From positions 124,001 to 188,000 of the forward strand of contig CAWCGF010000021.1 of assembly GCA_963794955.1 (NCBI GenBank): a DNA stretch of 64,000 nucleotides, written 5' to 3'. This DNA comes from JAFDVL01 sp963794955 (lineage in GTDB: Bacteria; Acidobacteriota; Blastocatellia; RBC074). The notes under the pieces were generated by a model. That model was not told where the DNA came from and made no database searches. It saw only the letters and a program-made list of their open reading frames with translations. Every line of letters starts with the position of its first letter. Positions within the stretch are counted from its first letter, which is position 1. This document shows, one piece after another, positions 34,018 through 42,776 of this stretch. The translations under genes were made by a program, and so were the position numbers.

Positions 34018-35391
34018 TCACCTGAGTTTTGTATTTTGAGTATTGAAATTAGGGACGCGTTTGATTGGCCCCGCCAGCAATAACAGCACCATCGTTCCGA
34101 CCGGAGCCAGAATTCCGGCGGCTGTCAGCACCGGCGTGTATGAAAAATGATCTACCACCCAGCCGGTTGCCAGAATGAAGATCATGCTGCCAATCCCAGC
34201 GCCGACTCCGCCTAGCCCGGCGACTGATGCGACTGCGCGATCCGGGAAGAAGTCGCTCGGTAATGTCTGCACGTTGTTGATCCAGAACTGAAAGCCGAAT
34301 AGCACGACACCAATCAGCGCCAGCGCCACCATTGGATCGCTGGCACGCGCCGCCAGAATGCCTGCGGGCATCAACGTTGCGGCAAAGATAATCGTCGCCT
34401 TACGCGCACGATCCACTGACCAGCCGCGTTTGATCAGATAACCCGAAGTCCATCCGCCCAGCAAACTGCCTGCATCAGCCGCGACGAATGGAACCCACGC
34501 AAACAGTCCAATCTTTTTCAGATCAAAACCGTGTACTTTGAAGAGGAATAACGGCAGCCACGTGATGTATAACCACCACACCGGATCAACTAGCAACCGC
34601 CCCAGCAATATTGCCCATACTTGTTTGTAGCGCAGCAACTCGCGCCACTTCAGCGCCGGGGCAAGCGATGACTGATTCTTCTTATCTTCCTGTCTCGCCG
34701 TCTCGTCATCTGGTTGCTGTCCCTCGCGGATCAGCCGATATTCTGATTGTGACAGCCAGCGATGTTTTTCCGGCGTCTGGTACACGCTGAGCCAGAGCGC
34801 CAGCCAGAGAAAGCCTAGTCCGCCCGTGATCAAAAACGTAGCCTGCCAACCGTACTGCAATTGCAACCAGACGATCAGCGGTGGCGCGACAATCGAGCCG
34901 ATAGCTGCGCCGCTATTGAAAATCGCCATTCCGAAGGCGCGCTCCCGAATCGGGAACCATTCGGCCACGGTCTTGGCTGCGCCCGGCCAATTGCCCGCTT
35001 CGCCCAGACCGAGGATAAAGCGAAAAGCGCTCAATGAACCCAGGCCACGCGCTAAGGCATGCGCCATCGCCGCGACCGACCAGACGATGATTGAAACGGT
35101 AAAACCGCGCCGTGTCCCGATGCGGTCATAGAGCCTGCCGGACAATCCCTGACTAGCCGTGTAAGCGAGCAGAAACCAGGTGCCGATGCTGGCATATTCC
35201 AGATTCGACAAATTCAAATCCGTCATGATGATCGGCGCGAGTACCGAGATGGTCAGTCGGTCAATGTAGTTGATGAGCGTCGCCAGAAAGACCAGCCCAA
35301 CGATCCACCAACGCAAGCCAATGATGGTACGGCCTGGCATGATTGTTCTCGCGTTCGGTTTCTTCCCCTGATCTTCTGGTAACGTTATCAT
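34018..35391 (-). CDS. MFS transporter, ACS family (hexuronate/galactarate-type)
   Basis: A 457-aa inner-membrane permease with 12 hydrophobic segments. RWWIVGLVFLATLINYIDRLTISVLAPII (about 25-53) is the ACS/anion:cation symporter start, and the RLYDRIGTRRG loop is the MFS signature between helices 2 and 3. The GLGEAGNWPGAAKTVAEWFP segment is typical of ExuT/GudP hexuronate transporters. It probably imports uronates made by the nearby lyase. The annotated ATG at 35391 falls inside an operator-like palindrome (35377-35392), so the true start may be Met18 (35340); neither has a strong ribosome site. It is probably transcribed with the SDR gene and repressed by the LacI protein encoded just upstream. 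Confidence 0.88.
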   Translation of the reverse strand: MITLPEDQGKKPNARTIMPGRTIIGLRWWIVGLVFLATLINYIDRLTISVLAPIIMTDLNLSNLEYASIGTWFLLAYTASQGLSGRLYDRIGTRRGFTVSIIVWSVAAMAHALARGLGSLSAFRFILGLGEAGNWPGAAKTVAEWFPIRERAFGMAIFNSGAAIGSIVAPPLIVWLQLQYGWQATFLITGGLGFLWLALWLSVYQTPEKHRWLSQSEYRLIREGQQPDDETARQEDKKNQSSLAPALKWRELLRYKQVWAILLGRLLVDPVWWLYITWLPLFLFKVHGFDLKKIGLFAWVPFVAADAGSLLGGWTSGYLIKRGWSVDRARKATIIFAATLMPAGILAARASDPMVALALIGVVLFGFQFWINNVQTLPSDFFPDRAVASVAGLGGVGAGIGSMIFILATGWVVDHFSYTPVLTAAGILAPVGTMVLLLLAGPIKRVPNFNTQNTKLR

Positions 35392-35392
35392 A
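35377..35392. promoter_or_regulatory. operator-like palindrome at the MFS transporter start
   Basis: TGGTAACGTTATCATA shares the central TAACGTTATCA of the perfect palindrome at 36553-36572, as expected for a second LacI-family site. It overlaps the annotated ATG of the transporter gene. Binding there would block transcription or initiation of the transporter-SDR operon. Confidence 0.6.
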
Positions 35393-35446
35393 AAGGTCTA
35401 CAAAAATTCTTCACTACGTTTTCACTGCCACAGTTGGCTACCGCAA

Positions 35447-36517
35447 TTACTTCTTTCCGTTGGTAGAAGGCCGCAAGACTAATCGGCATTCCAGCATGAT
35501 GTCGCGTCGTTCGGGTGAAGAATTGCTGCTCAGCCGTTCGAGCAACAACTCTGCCGCGCGTTTGCCTTGCACCGTGGTCATTTGATCCACGGTGGTCAGC
35601 GGCGGCGCGCAATAGGCCGAAAGCGGCACGTTGTCGAATCCCGCTACAGCCAGATCGTCAGGAATTTTTAAGCCTGCGTCCGTTGCCGCCAGCATCGCTC
35701 CAATGGCAGTGTAATCATTACGCGCAAAGACAGCCGTAGGCGGTTGTTTCAGCGCCAGCAGTTTCTTCATCCCCTCGTATCCGTCCGCCTGCGTAGAATA
35801 ACTTGGCCCATCAGCTTGTTCCGGTCCGACAATCAGAGTCTTTTGAATCGGAATGCCGTTTTCACGCAGCGCATCCAGGTACCCTTGAAAGCGGCGCAGC
35901 CCCGCGCCATTCGTGAGCGTCGCGCCAACAAACCCGATGCGCCGATGGCCTTGCGCCAGCAAATGCTCGACGATTTCGTACCCGCCTTTCCAATGATCGG
36001 CGGTCACGCGATCCACTAATGGATGATTGAAAGTGCGTCCCACCAGCACCATTGGCAAACCGCGTTCGATCAGCACGCGCAATAATTCATTGCCCATTTT
36101 TGTTTCGCGGGTCGCCACGATAACGCCATCCACACGATGCTCGAAGAGCGCCCGCAAGGCCGTTTGCTCGCGTTTGTTGCTGCGCTCGCTGGTGGTAATG
36201 AAAGACGAATAACCTTTGTCCAGCAGGGCGGTTTGCATACTGGTGGCAAGTTCTGCTGAGAATGGATTGGCGATGTCTGGGAGTAACAATCCTACGACTT
36301 GGGTGCTTTGCCGTTTGAGGCTGCGGGCCAATCCGTTCGGGTGATAATTCAACTCCGCCACAATGCGTTGCACTTTCGCGCGGACTTCAGCGCTCACATA
36401 ACCGCTCTCGTTGACCACACGCGAAACCGTCATCGGCGAAACACCTGCTTGCGCGGCGATATCCAAAATCGTCGGATGCTGTTGGCCCTGGCGCGTTGCT
36501 TTCGCTTTGCTGGTCAT
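35447..36517 (-). CDS. LacI family transcriptional regulator
   Basis: A 356-aa repressor. I start at the ATG at 36517 (MTSKAKA). The longer frame to 36961 would add 148 residues of no known domain and run through the operator. The HTH (about 16-70) is TILDIAAQAGVSPMTVSRVVNESGYVS with the hinge LARSLKRQ. A periplasmic-binding-protein-like effector domain follows (about 75-345: VVGLLLPDIANPFSAEL; GVIVATRE; HRRIGFVG; AVFARNDYTAIGAM; VAGFDNVPLSAYCAPPLTTV). The effector is probably a uronate or a breakdown product. It is transcribed in the same direction as the transporter gene, 55 bp away, and preceded by a perfect palindrome, suggesting self-regulation. Confidence 0.92.
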   Translation of the reverse strand: MTSKAKATRQGQQHPTILDIAAQAGVSPMTVSRVVNESGYVSAEVRAKVQRIVAELNYHPNGLARSLKRQSTQVVGLLLPDIANPFSAELATSMQTALLDKGYSSFITTSERSNKREQTALRALFEHRVDGVIVATRETKMGNELLRVLIERGLPMVLVGRTFNHPLVDRVTADHWKGGYEIVEHLLAQGHRRIGFVGATLTNGAGLRRFQGYLDALRENGIPIQKTLIVGPEQADGPSYSTQADGYEGMKKLLALKQPPTAVFARNDYTAIGAMLAATDAGLKIPDDLAVAGFDNVPLSAYCAPPLTTVDQMTTVQGKRAAELLLERLSSNSSPERRDIMLECRLVLRPSTNGKK

Positions 36518-36552
36518 CGCTGGATCGCTCGTAAAATTGTTTGTTTGACTTG

Positions 36553-36572
36553 ATGTGATAACGTTATCACAT
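36553..36572. promoter_or_regulatory. LacI-type operator, perfect 20-bp palindrome
   Basis: TGTGATAACGTTATCACA at 36554-36571, extended by one base pair on each side. The central CG with flanking TAAC...GTTA is typical of LacI/GalR-family operators. It lies 36 bp upstream of the regulator's chosen ATG, and the plus-strand aquaporin gene starts 106 bp on the other side, so one site could control both directions. Confidence 0.75.
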
Positions 36573-36677
36573 TCCTCTTTTACCCCTGATGAGCAGGAAC
36601 TGTCAAGCGCGATTTTGGCGCGGCAATAATTTTCCCCGGAATAATTTGGCGGCAACCTCGGATTAGACGGGTGGAGG

Positions 36678-37535
36678 ATGAACGCTGCAATGCTTGATGC
36701 GATTAAGAAACATTGGATGGAATACCTAATCGAAGCCGGTGGGCTGGGATTGTTCATGGTTTCGGCCTGCGCGTTCGGCGCGTTACTCGAACATCCGAGT
36801 TCGCCTGTCCGCCAGGCCATTGCCCATTCGTTTACGCGGCGCGCGCTGATGGGAATAGCAATGGGATTGACGGCAATCGCCCTCGTGTATTCGCCCTGGG
36901 GCAAACGATCCGGCGCACATTTGAATCCGGCGGTGACGGTGACATTTTTTCGTTTGGGCAAGATGGAAAAACCAGACGCGGTGTTTTATGTGCTGGCGCA
37001 GTTTGTAGGAGGCCTTGCTGGGGTCTTGTTCTCATCGGCATTGCTGCGTTCGGCGCTCGATCATCCGGCGGTGAATTACGTGGCGACCGTGCCGGGCGAA
37101 GCCGGAACGTGCATCGCGTTTATGGCTGAAGTCGTCATCACATTTCTTATGATGTTTATGGTGCTGACGGTTTCCAATCAAGCGAAATGGGCGCGCTTTA
37201 CCGGCCTGTTCACAGGCGTGTTACTTGCGCTTTACATCACGTTTGAAGCGCCGTTGTCGGGGATGAGTCTGAATCCGGCACGCACCTTCGGGTCGGCCTT
37301 CGGCGGGAATATTTGGACGGCTCTTTGGATTTATTTCACGGCTCCACCACTTGGCATGTTGCTGGCGGCGGAAGCTTATCTGCGGCTGGCAGGCGCGCAT
37401 AACGTCTTTTGCGCCAAGCTGCATCACCATAACGATCAACGCTGCATTTTTCGGTGCACCTTTGGCAGTCTCCTCAATGAGGACAACAGTACAGTACCCG
37501 GAGCGGTAGCGACGGGGTTAACAACAGGAAAGTAG
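36678..37535 (+). CDS. MIP family channel (aquaporin-like)
   Basis: A 285-aa inner-membrane channel with six hydrophobic segments and the two pore-lining NPA motifs: HLNPAVT near 81-87 and SLNPARTFG near 198-206. It passes water or small neutral solutes. The ar/R Arg after the second NPA is present (NPAR). The C-terminal about 45 residues (after LRLAGAHN) are hydrophilic, with a His/Cys-rich stretch (AKLHHHNDQRCIFRC), longer than in AqpZ. A GGAGG lies before the ATG. It stands divergent from the LacI gene, across the palindrome, so shared control is possible. Distinguishing aquaporin from glycerol facilitator needs the selectivity-filter alignment. Confidence 0.85.
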   Translation: MNAAMLDAIKKHWMEYLIEAGGLGLFMVSACAFGALLEHPSSPVRQAIAHSFTRRALMGIAMGLTAIALVYSPWGKRSGAHLNPAVTVTFFRLGKMEKPDAVFYVLAQFVGGLAGVLFSSALLRSALDHPAVNYVATVPGEAGTCIAFMAEVVITFLMMFMVLTVSNQAKWARFTGLFTGVLLALYITFEAPLSGMSLNPARTFGSAFGGNIWTALWIYFTAPPLGMLLAAEAYLRLAGAHNVFCAKLHHHNDQRCIFRCTFGSLLNEDNSTVPGAVATGLTTGK

Positions 37536-37547
37536 GGAGAACCATCT

Positions 37548-38279
37548 ATGAAAAAACTCTTTTTCGCCATCGCTGTTATCGCAATGATGGGCGCAACCTT
37601 CAGCGCGTTAGCGAATAAAAAGAACAAAGACCAGGAAGTCAAATTCACGGTTAAGGTCGAAAACGTTTCCAGCCCAGATTTGCAAACCGCCTCGGACGAC
37701 AGCAAATGGCCGTTCGCGTTGTCGCCCGGCTTCTGGGCCGTTCACATGCAAGAAGTTCGTTTCTTCAACAAAAACAAAGTGATGGGGCCGAATGGCCTGG
37801 AAATGCAGGCCGAAGACGGCAATCCGTCCGGCATGGTGGATTTCCTGATGGGGCATCACAGCGGCCCAAATGGAGAGATGCTACACGGCGTGTTCAATAC
37901 ACCGAACGGCGCAGAAACGCCTGGCCCGATTGGTCCCGCTGGCACGTTTGAATTCAGCTTCAGCGCCAAACCCGGCATGAAGCTTTCGTTGATTACGATG
38001 TTTGGGCAATCCAATGATTGGTTCTACGCAGCCGAACCCGGCGGCATCAGGCTCTTCAATAATGGCAAGCCGCTGAGTGGTGACATTACCTCACGTTTCT
38101 TCCTGTGGGATGCGGGCACAGAAAAAGACGAAGAACCCGGCATCGGGCCGAATCAAGCGCCTCGGCAAAAAGCTCCGAACACAGGCGAAGCCGAAAATGG
38201 CAAGGTGCATAAGGTGAAAGACGCAAAGTATCAAGGCAAAAATAGCCAATTCTTCCGCGTCACAATCACGGCGCAATAA
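37548..38279 (+). CDS. spondin-domain protein, exported
   Basis: A 243-aa protein with a signal peptide (3-22, ending ALA). The rest is a spondin_N domain: SKWPFALSPGFWAVHMQE, then MVDFLMGHHSGPNGEM, TFEFSFSAKPGMKLSLITMFGQSNDWFYA, and the acidic metal-binding-type LWDAGTEKDEEPGIGPNQAPRQ near 186-207. Bacterial members are secreted and their role is unknown; the eukaryotic domain is extracellular-matrix related. It starts 12 bp after the aquaporin stop with a GGGAG ribosome site, so the two may be co-transcribed. The hairpin repeat at 38291-38397 separates it from the next gene. Confidence 0.85.
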   Translation: MKKLFFAIAVIAMMGATFSALANKKNKDQEVKFTVKVENVSSPDLQTASDDSKWPFALSPGFWAVHMQEVRFFNKNKVMGPNGLEMQAEDGNPSGMVDFLMGHHSGPNGEMLHGVFNTPNGAETPGPIGPAGTFEFSFSAKPGMKLSLITMFGQSNDWFYAAEPGGIRLFNNGKPLSGDITSRFFLWDAGTEKDEEPGIGPNQAPRQKAPNTGEAENGKVHKVKDAKYQGKNSQFFRVTITAQ

Positions 38280-38290
38280 CAGCCTGCGCC

Positions 38291-38397
38291 AAATCAAAAG
38301 GCAAAGGGCAAAAGGCAAAAGTAAATTCGGAAGGCTCCGCCGCTTTACCAAAGAAAAAAATAAAGTGCCGACCTTTTGCCTTTTGCCCTTTGATTTT
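38291..38397. repeat. A/G-rich inverted repeat (AAATCAAAAGGCAAAGGGCA type)
   Basis: The left arm (38291-38321) and right arm (38372-38397) are inverted copies of a run of GGCAAA/GGGCAAA units, with about 50 bases between them. It lies between the spondin and HbpS-cupin genes and may shape the intergenic mRNA. No T-run follows, so it is not a standard terminator. Confidence 0.7.
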
Positions 38398-38413
38398 CTC
38401 TGAAGGAGGAACT

Positions 38414-39289
38414 ATGCAAGCACTCAAAATACTTAACAAACTATTAGTCGTGGCAATGACGCTGGTCACTATCGTCGTAGCCGCCAAAGGCCAAACCGCC
38501 GACAAGAAATCCTTAACGCTCGACGGTGCCAGGAAAGTCATCGAAGCCGCCAAAGCCGAAGCCAAACGCCTCAACGCACCCGGCGGTGTCATTGCGGTCG
38601 TAGATGACGGCGGCAATTTGATGGCGCTCGAACGGCTTGATGGTACGTTCGCCGCAGGCGCAACCATTTCCATCGGCAAAGCGCGCACGTCGGTTTTATT
38701 CAAACGCCCGACGAAAGCATTTGAGGACATCATCAAAAATGGTCGCACCGCGATGGTCGCGTTGCCCGATTCATTCTTCACCCCGTTGCAAGGCGGCATC
38801 CCGATTTCCGTAAGCGGGCAAATCGTGGGCGGCATTGGCGTAAGCGGTGCGGCGTCAGCACAACAAGATGAAGAGCTTGCCATTGCAGGCGCAAAAGCGT
38901 TGGAAGCAACGGCGACCGCTGCCAAAGAAGTCAGCTACTTTGAGAAAGACAAAGTCGCTGCCGCCTTTGCAAAAGGGGCGGTGCTTTTCGACAACAGCGA
39001 CAAGTACATGGTTCACGCGTCGCATCGTGACAAAGCAGGTGTCGCCGAACTGCACGAACAAGATGCCGACATCATTTACGTGCTGGACGGCTCGGCCACG
39101 TTAGTGACGGGCGGCACCGTCGTTGATCCGAAACCAACCGCAGCGGGCGAAATTCGCGGCAAGGAAATTCAAGGCGGCGAAACGCGGCAGATTGCCAAAG
39201 GCGATGTCATCATCGTGCCCGCCGGTACACCGCATTGGTTCAAAGAAGTGCCCGGGCCACTGAATTATTATGTCGTGAAGGCACGATGA
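38414..39289 (+). CDS. HbpS/GlcG-like domain fused to a cupin, exported
   Basis: A 291-aa protein with the start at 38414 (GGAGG 5 bases upstream). A signal peptide (about 5-26) is followed by an HbpS/GlcG domain (about 33-165: TLDGARKVIEAAKAEAKRLN, GGVIAVVDDGGNLMALERLDGT, and GGIPISVSGQIVGGIGVSGA). HbpS binds or degrades heme in Streptomyces; GlcG is an unassigned glycolate-locus protein. Residues about 190-291 form a cupin barrel (AELHEQDADIIYVLDG and PAGTPHWF), with one canonical His in each half, so metal binding is possible. The fusion suggests that one compound is handled by both domains, but no substrate is known. It lies upstream of the SMP-30 lactonase gene. Confidence 0.85.
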   Translation: MQALKILNKLLVVAMTLVTIVVAAKGQTADKKSLTLDGARKVIEAAKAEAKRLNAPGGVIAVVDDGGNLMALERLDGTFAAGATISIGKARTSVLFKRPTKAFEDIIKNGRTAMVALPDSFFTPLQGGIPISVSGQIVGGIGVSGAASAQQDEELAIAGAKALEATATAAKEVSYFEKDKVAAAFAKGAVLFDNSDKYMVHASHRDKAGVAELHEQDADIIYVLDGSATLVTGGTVVDPKPTAAGEIRGKEIQGGETRQIAKGDVIIVPAGTPHWFKEVPGPLNYYVVKAR

Positions 39290-39335
39290 GGAGGAACGTG
39301 AGTCGGTTCGGTGGCTCCCCCGCCGCAGGGCGGCG

Positions 39336-39500
39336 TTTGAATGTAGGCAGCTCATTTATGGCCTGCTACAAATCGCGAAGGATTTGCGCGTCGCGTCGCG
39401 ACGATTGAAATGGGAGCGGCGAATTCAATCGTCGCTACGCGACGCAATGGTTTTTCCCCCACGAAACAGGCCATAAATGAACTGCCTACATTCAACCGTC
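39336..39500. repeat. nested inverted repeat, MITE-like (about 165 bp)
   Basis: Outer arms 39336-39365 and 39467-39500 (core TGTAGGCAG/CTGCCTACA) match over about 28 of 30 positions. Inner arms 39388-39409 and 39424-39445 (GCGTCGCG...GATTGAA) match over 21 of 22. The whole would fold into a long stem with a bulge between the two stems. It carries no gene. Confidence 0.8.
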
Positions 39501-39548
39501 TTTACGAGACGAAGAAGCGGAGATGGTGGCTCATTTCAGGAGAACGTT

Positions 39549-41222
39549 ATGAAATGCTGCAACAACAAAATTACTCTTGGCTTCATCATTGCGCTGGCAA
39601 TCGGAATGTTGACAGCCTTCGCCCAAGCGCAACCACCCGTACCTACGGGCAAGCCCGCAGCCACGATTGATCTCGCCACCAACGACGGCGTGGCGCTCGT
39701 CAACGGCGTATGGCGCTACAGCGATACGCGCATCACCGAAGTGGATTTCAAAGCGCCTAGCGCAGACAATCAACCAACGGGCCAGCCGATTCGCACCTAC
39801 GATTACGAACCAAAAGCAGGCGTCGCAGACTTTGATGATGCCAAGTGGGAAGTCATCGCGCCGACCCGACTGAGTGATCGTCGTTCGACCGGGCGGATCT
39901 GCTTCAACTGGTATCGCCTCAAACTCACGATTCCCGCGCGCATCAGCGACTTCGATACCAAAGGCGCAACCATCGTTTTCCAAACCGCGCTCGATGATTA
40001 CGCTGAAGTTTGGGTAGATGGCGAACTTTCGCGTCACCTCGGTCAAATGGGCGGTTCGGTGATTTCAGGTTGGAACGCGCCGAATCGTTTGGTGATTGGG
40101 CGCGACGTACAGCCGGGGCAGCAAATTCAACTCGCGGTGTTCGGCATCAACGGCCCTATCTCGAATCCGCCGACCAACTTTATCTGGGTGCGCGAAGCCA
40201 AGCTTGAATTTTATCGTGAAGCGACGAACGCTCCATATTCATTGACGCCGAGCGAAGTCAACGTACAAATCATCAAGCACGATGCCGAGGCGATTGAAAA
40301 GATCATCGGCCCCAATCCCAAGATTTTCAAATTGGCCGAGGGTTTCAAATTCACCGAAGGGCCGATCTGGATTCCTAACGGCAAGTATCTGCTCTTCAGC
40401 GATCCGAACAGCAATGTGATTTACCAATACACGCCCGATGGTAATGGCAAACTGGAAGTCTTTCGCACGCCGAGCGGTTATGCAGGCGCTGATATTGCCG
40501 AGTACGGCCAACCCGGCTCGAATGGTCTGACACTTGACACTCAAGGCCGCTTGACGATCAATCAACACGGCAATCGGCGCGTGATTCGCCTCGAATCAGA
40601 CGGCAGCGAAACTGTGCTCGCCGACAAGTTCGAAGGTAAGCGGCTCAACAGTCCAAACGATCTGGTTTACCGTTCGGACGGCGCATTGTTCTTCACTGAT
40701 CCGCCGTTTGGTTTGCCGAAGTTCTTTGACGATCCGCGCAAAGAACTGAATTTCAGCGGCGTCTATTCATTGCACAACGGCAAGCTGCAAGTCGTGAGCC
40801 GTGACTTCACCGGCCCCAACGGCCTTGCCTTTTCGCCCAATGAAAAATATCTCTATGTCGGCAATTGGGACGAGAAGAAAAAAGTCGTGAACCGCTATGA
40901 AGTCAATAACGACGGCACGTTGCGCAACGGCAGGTTGTTCTTTGATATGACTTCGGCAAAGGGGGAAGATGCACTCGACGGCATCAAGGTAGATCAAGCA
41001 GGCAATCTGTACGTTTCTGGCCCCGGCGGTTTGTGGGTGCTTTCGCCAGAAGGCAAACACCTCGGCACAATCATCGCGCCCAAGCACGTTCACAACATGG
41101 CGTGGGGCGATGACGACGGCAAGACGCTGTACTTATGCGCCCGCAGTAGCTTATACCGGATGCGGCTAAACTTCGCGGGCACGACTGCGCTGAAACCTAC
41201 CATTTCATCAAAGCTTGACTGA
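39549..41222 (+). CDS. SMP-30/gluconolactonase-like protein with N-terminal beta-sandwich
   Basis: A 557-aa exported protein. The start at 39549 has AGGAGA upstream; the frame to 39477 lies in the repeat. Signal peptide about 9-26 (ending AQAQ). Residues about 60-220 form a galactose-binding-like beta-sandwich (WYRLKLTIPARISDF, FQTALDDYAEVWVDGEL). From about 255 comes the SMP-30/gluconolactonase six-bladed propeller with EGPIW (metal-ligand Glu), SNGLTLD, NSPNDLVYRSDGALFFTDPPFG, GPNGLAFSPNEKYLYVGN and DGIKVDQAGNLYVSGPGG. It hydrolyses sugar lactones to acids. The N-terminal domain is an addition that may bind carbohydrate. A glucose-dehydrogenase-like SDR downstream fits an oxidation route. 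Confidence 0.87.
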   Translation: MKCCNNKITLGFIIALAIGMLTAFAQAQPPVPTGKPAATIDLATNDGVALVNGVWRYSDTRITEVDFKAPSADNQPTGQPIRTYDYEPKAGVADFDDAKWEVIAPTRLSDRRSTGRICFNWYRLKLTIPARISDFDTKGATIVFQTALDDYAEVWVDGELSRHLGQMGGSVISGWNAPNRLVIGRDVQPGQQIQLAVFGINGPISNPPTNFIWVREAKLEFYREATNAPYSLTPSEVNVQIIKHDAEAIEKIIGPNPKIFKLAEGFKFTEGPIWIPNGKYLLFSDPNSNVIYQYTPDGNGKLEVFRTPSGYAGADIAEYGQPGSNGLTLDTQGRLTINQHGNRRVIRLESDGSETVLADKFEGKRLNSPNDLVYRSDGALFFTDPPFGLPKFFDDPRKELNFSGVYSLHNGKLQVVSRDFTGPNGLAFSPNEKYLYVGNWDEKKKVVNRYEVNNDGTLRNGRLFFDMTSAKGEDALDGIKVDQAGNLYVSGPGGLWVLSPEGKHLGTIIAPKHVHNMAWGDDDGKTLYLCARSSLYRMRLNFAGTTALKPTISSKLD

Positions 41223-41227
41223 TACCC

Positions 41228-41282
41228 GATTCCTGATGTCTGATCACAAAATCGCTGTTTGCGGTCAGGCATCAGGGATCGG
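41228..41282. repeat. inverted repeat after the SMP-30 gene
   Basis: Arms 41228-41247 and 41264-41282 (CGATTCCTGATG... versus CATCAGGGATCG) match over about 15 of 17 core positions, loop about 17 bases. It starts 5 bases after the stop codon. The rest of the gap up to 41561 shows no gene, and the ribosome site of the MFS gene that follows is weak. Confidence 0.65.
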
Positions 41283-41561
41283 AGGCGAGGAATCAGGTAG
41301 GACTCACTCCTCCTATGAAAGTCGTCTTGCTCTTATTGGAAATAGGCTTTCCCCCTTCCATCCGCCCCAAGTTTAACGACAATGTGGTAATGCGACAGGC
41401 ACGAAAATCGTAATGGTTGGACGGAGGCTGCCGTCACACTGCTGGCATTTTTCCTATGGCTGGAAAATACGGGTTGAGCGAACCCTATCTCCCTCGTGGG
41501 CGTAGTATTTGGCTGGCGGGAGTGCGGGTTTGGGAAGATAGCAAAAAGTGAGCACGTCAAG

Positions 41562-42776
41562 ATGGAACTGCGCGACAGCGAGAGGACGACGAACAAATTG
41601 ATAATGCGGCACCGCACCTTGTTGTTGGTATTGGCGTTCCTGGGCTTCATCAGCATTGGTTTGCCGGATGGCTTGCTCGGTGTGGCGTGGCCTTCAATGC
41701 GTGCGTACTTTCAGTTGCCAATTGATGCGCTGGGCGGCTTGCTCGTGAGTTACACCGCAGGGTATTTGCTTGCTAGTTTTAGCAGCGGACGATTGCTCTC
41801 CCGCTTCAGTGTCGGAGCATTGCTCGCACTCAGTTGTTTAGCTACAGGCATCAGCTTGCTCGGTTACGCAAGCTCGCCCTTTTGGTGGCTCGTGATTCTC
41901 TTCGGTACGCTGGCAGGCTTGGGTGCCGGCGCGATTGATGCGGGATTAAATACTTACGCTGCCACGCATTTCAGCGCGCGGATGGTGAATTGGCTGCATG
42001 CGTTTTATGGCATCGGTGCTTTGAGCGGGCCTTTGCTGATGACCAACGTTTTGGCGACCGGGCATGTATGGCAATGGGGCTATGCGCTAGTCGGCGGTGG
42101 GCAACTGGCCCTGGCCGCGTGCTTCGGCTGGACGCGCGCACTGTGGAATGACCGCATAGAAATTGCATCGGGCACCGCTACCACAGAATCTGCCGCTCCA
42201 AGTTTGAGTACGTTACGTTTGCCCGTCGTGTGGTTGAGCGTCGCCATGTTTTTCGTATATACCGGCACCGAAGCCGTGGCGGGCGCGTGGGCGTACAGTT
42301 TATTCACCGAAGCGCGCGCGATGCCGCTGATGACGGCGGGTGCCTGGGTTAGCTTTTATTGGGGTGGATTGACGGTGGGGCGCATTCTTGCGGCGCTGCT
42401 GGCCGGACGCGTCGCGGGGCAATGGCTACTGCGCGGTTGCATCGTAGGGCAAATCGTCGGCGCAGCATTGTTGTGGCTCGGCTTTTCGGTGGGACTGGTG
42501 TTGTTGGGGCTGGCTTGTGCGCCGATCTTTCCTTCGTTGATTGCTGCTACGCCGCAACGCCTTCCGTCAGCGCACATGGCCAATGCCATAGGCTTCCAAA
42601 TCGCGGCTGCTGTGTTGGGGCAATCATTGTTGCCTGCGCTGGTGGGCATGTTGGCACGGAGCTTTGGGCTGGAACTCGTCGCGCCTGCGTTGCTGGTTGC
42701 GGCAGTGTTGTTGTTTGGGTTGCATGAGATATTGCTGGCGCTGAGCCGCAAAACCTTGCACGAAGCCATCGCTTGA
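41562..42776 (+). CDS. MFS transporter, fucose-permease-like
   Basis: A 404-aa inner-membrane protein with 12 hydrophobic segments. It contains GLPDGLLGVAWPSMRAYFQLP near the start, then LGGLLVSYTAGYLLASFSSGRLLSRF (MFS signature), and an AGAIDAGLNTYAATHFSARMVNWLHAFYGIGALSGPLL block typical of the FucP/FHS-like group. The substrate is unknown, probably a sugar. Starts at 41562 or 41604 (MRHRTLL) are both possible; neither has a strong ribosome site. The frame to 41496 has no support. The glucose-dehydrogenase-like SDR gene is 136 bp downstream. Confidence 0.85.
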   Translation: MELRDSERTTNKLIMRHRTLLLVLAFLGFISIGLPDGLLGVAWPSMRAYFQLPIDALGGLLVSYTAGYLLASFSSGRLLSRFSVGALLALSCLATGISLLGYASSPFWWLVILFGTLAGLGAGAIDAGLNTYAATHFSARMVNWLHAFYGIGALSGPLLMTNVLATGHVWQWGYALVGGGQLALAACFGWTRALWNDRIEIASGTATTESAAPSLSTLRLPVVWLSVAMFFVYTGTEAVAGAWAYSLFTEARAMPLMTAGAWVSFYWGGLTVGRILAALLAGRVAGQWLLRGCIVGQIVGAALLWLGFSVGLVLLGLACAPIFPSLIAATPQRLPSAHMANAIGFQIAAAVLGQSLLPALVGMLARSFGLELVAPALLVAAVLLFGLHEILLALSRKTLHEAIA

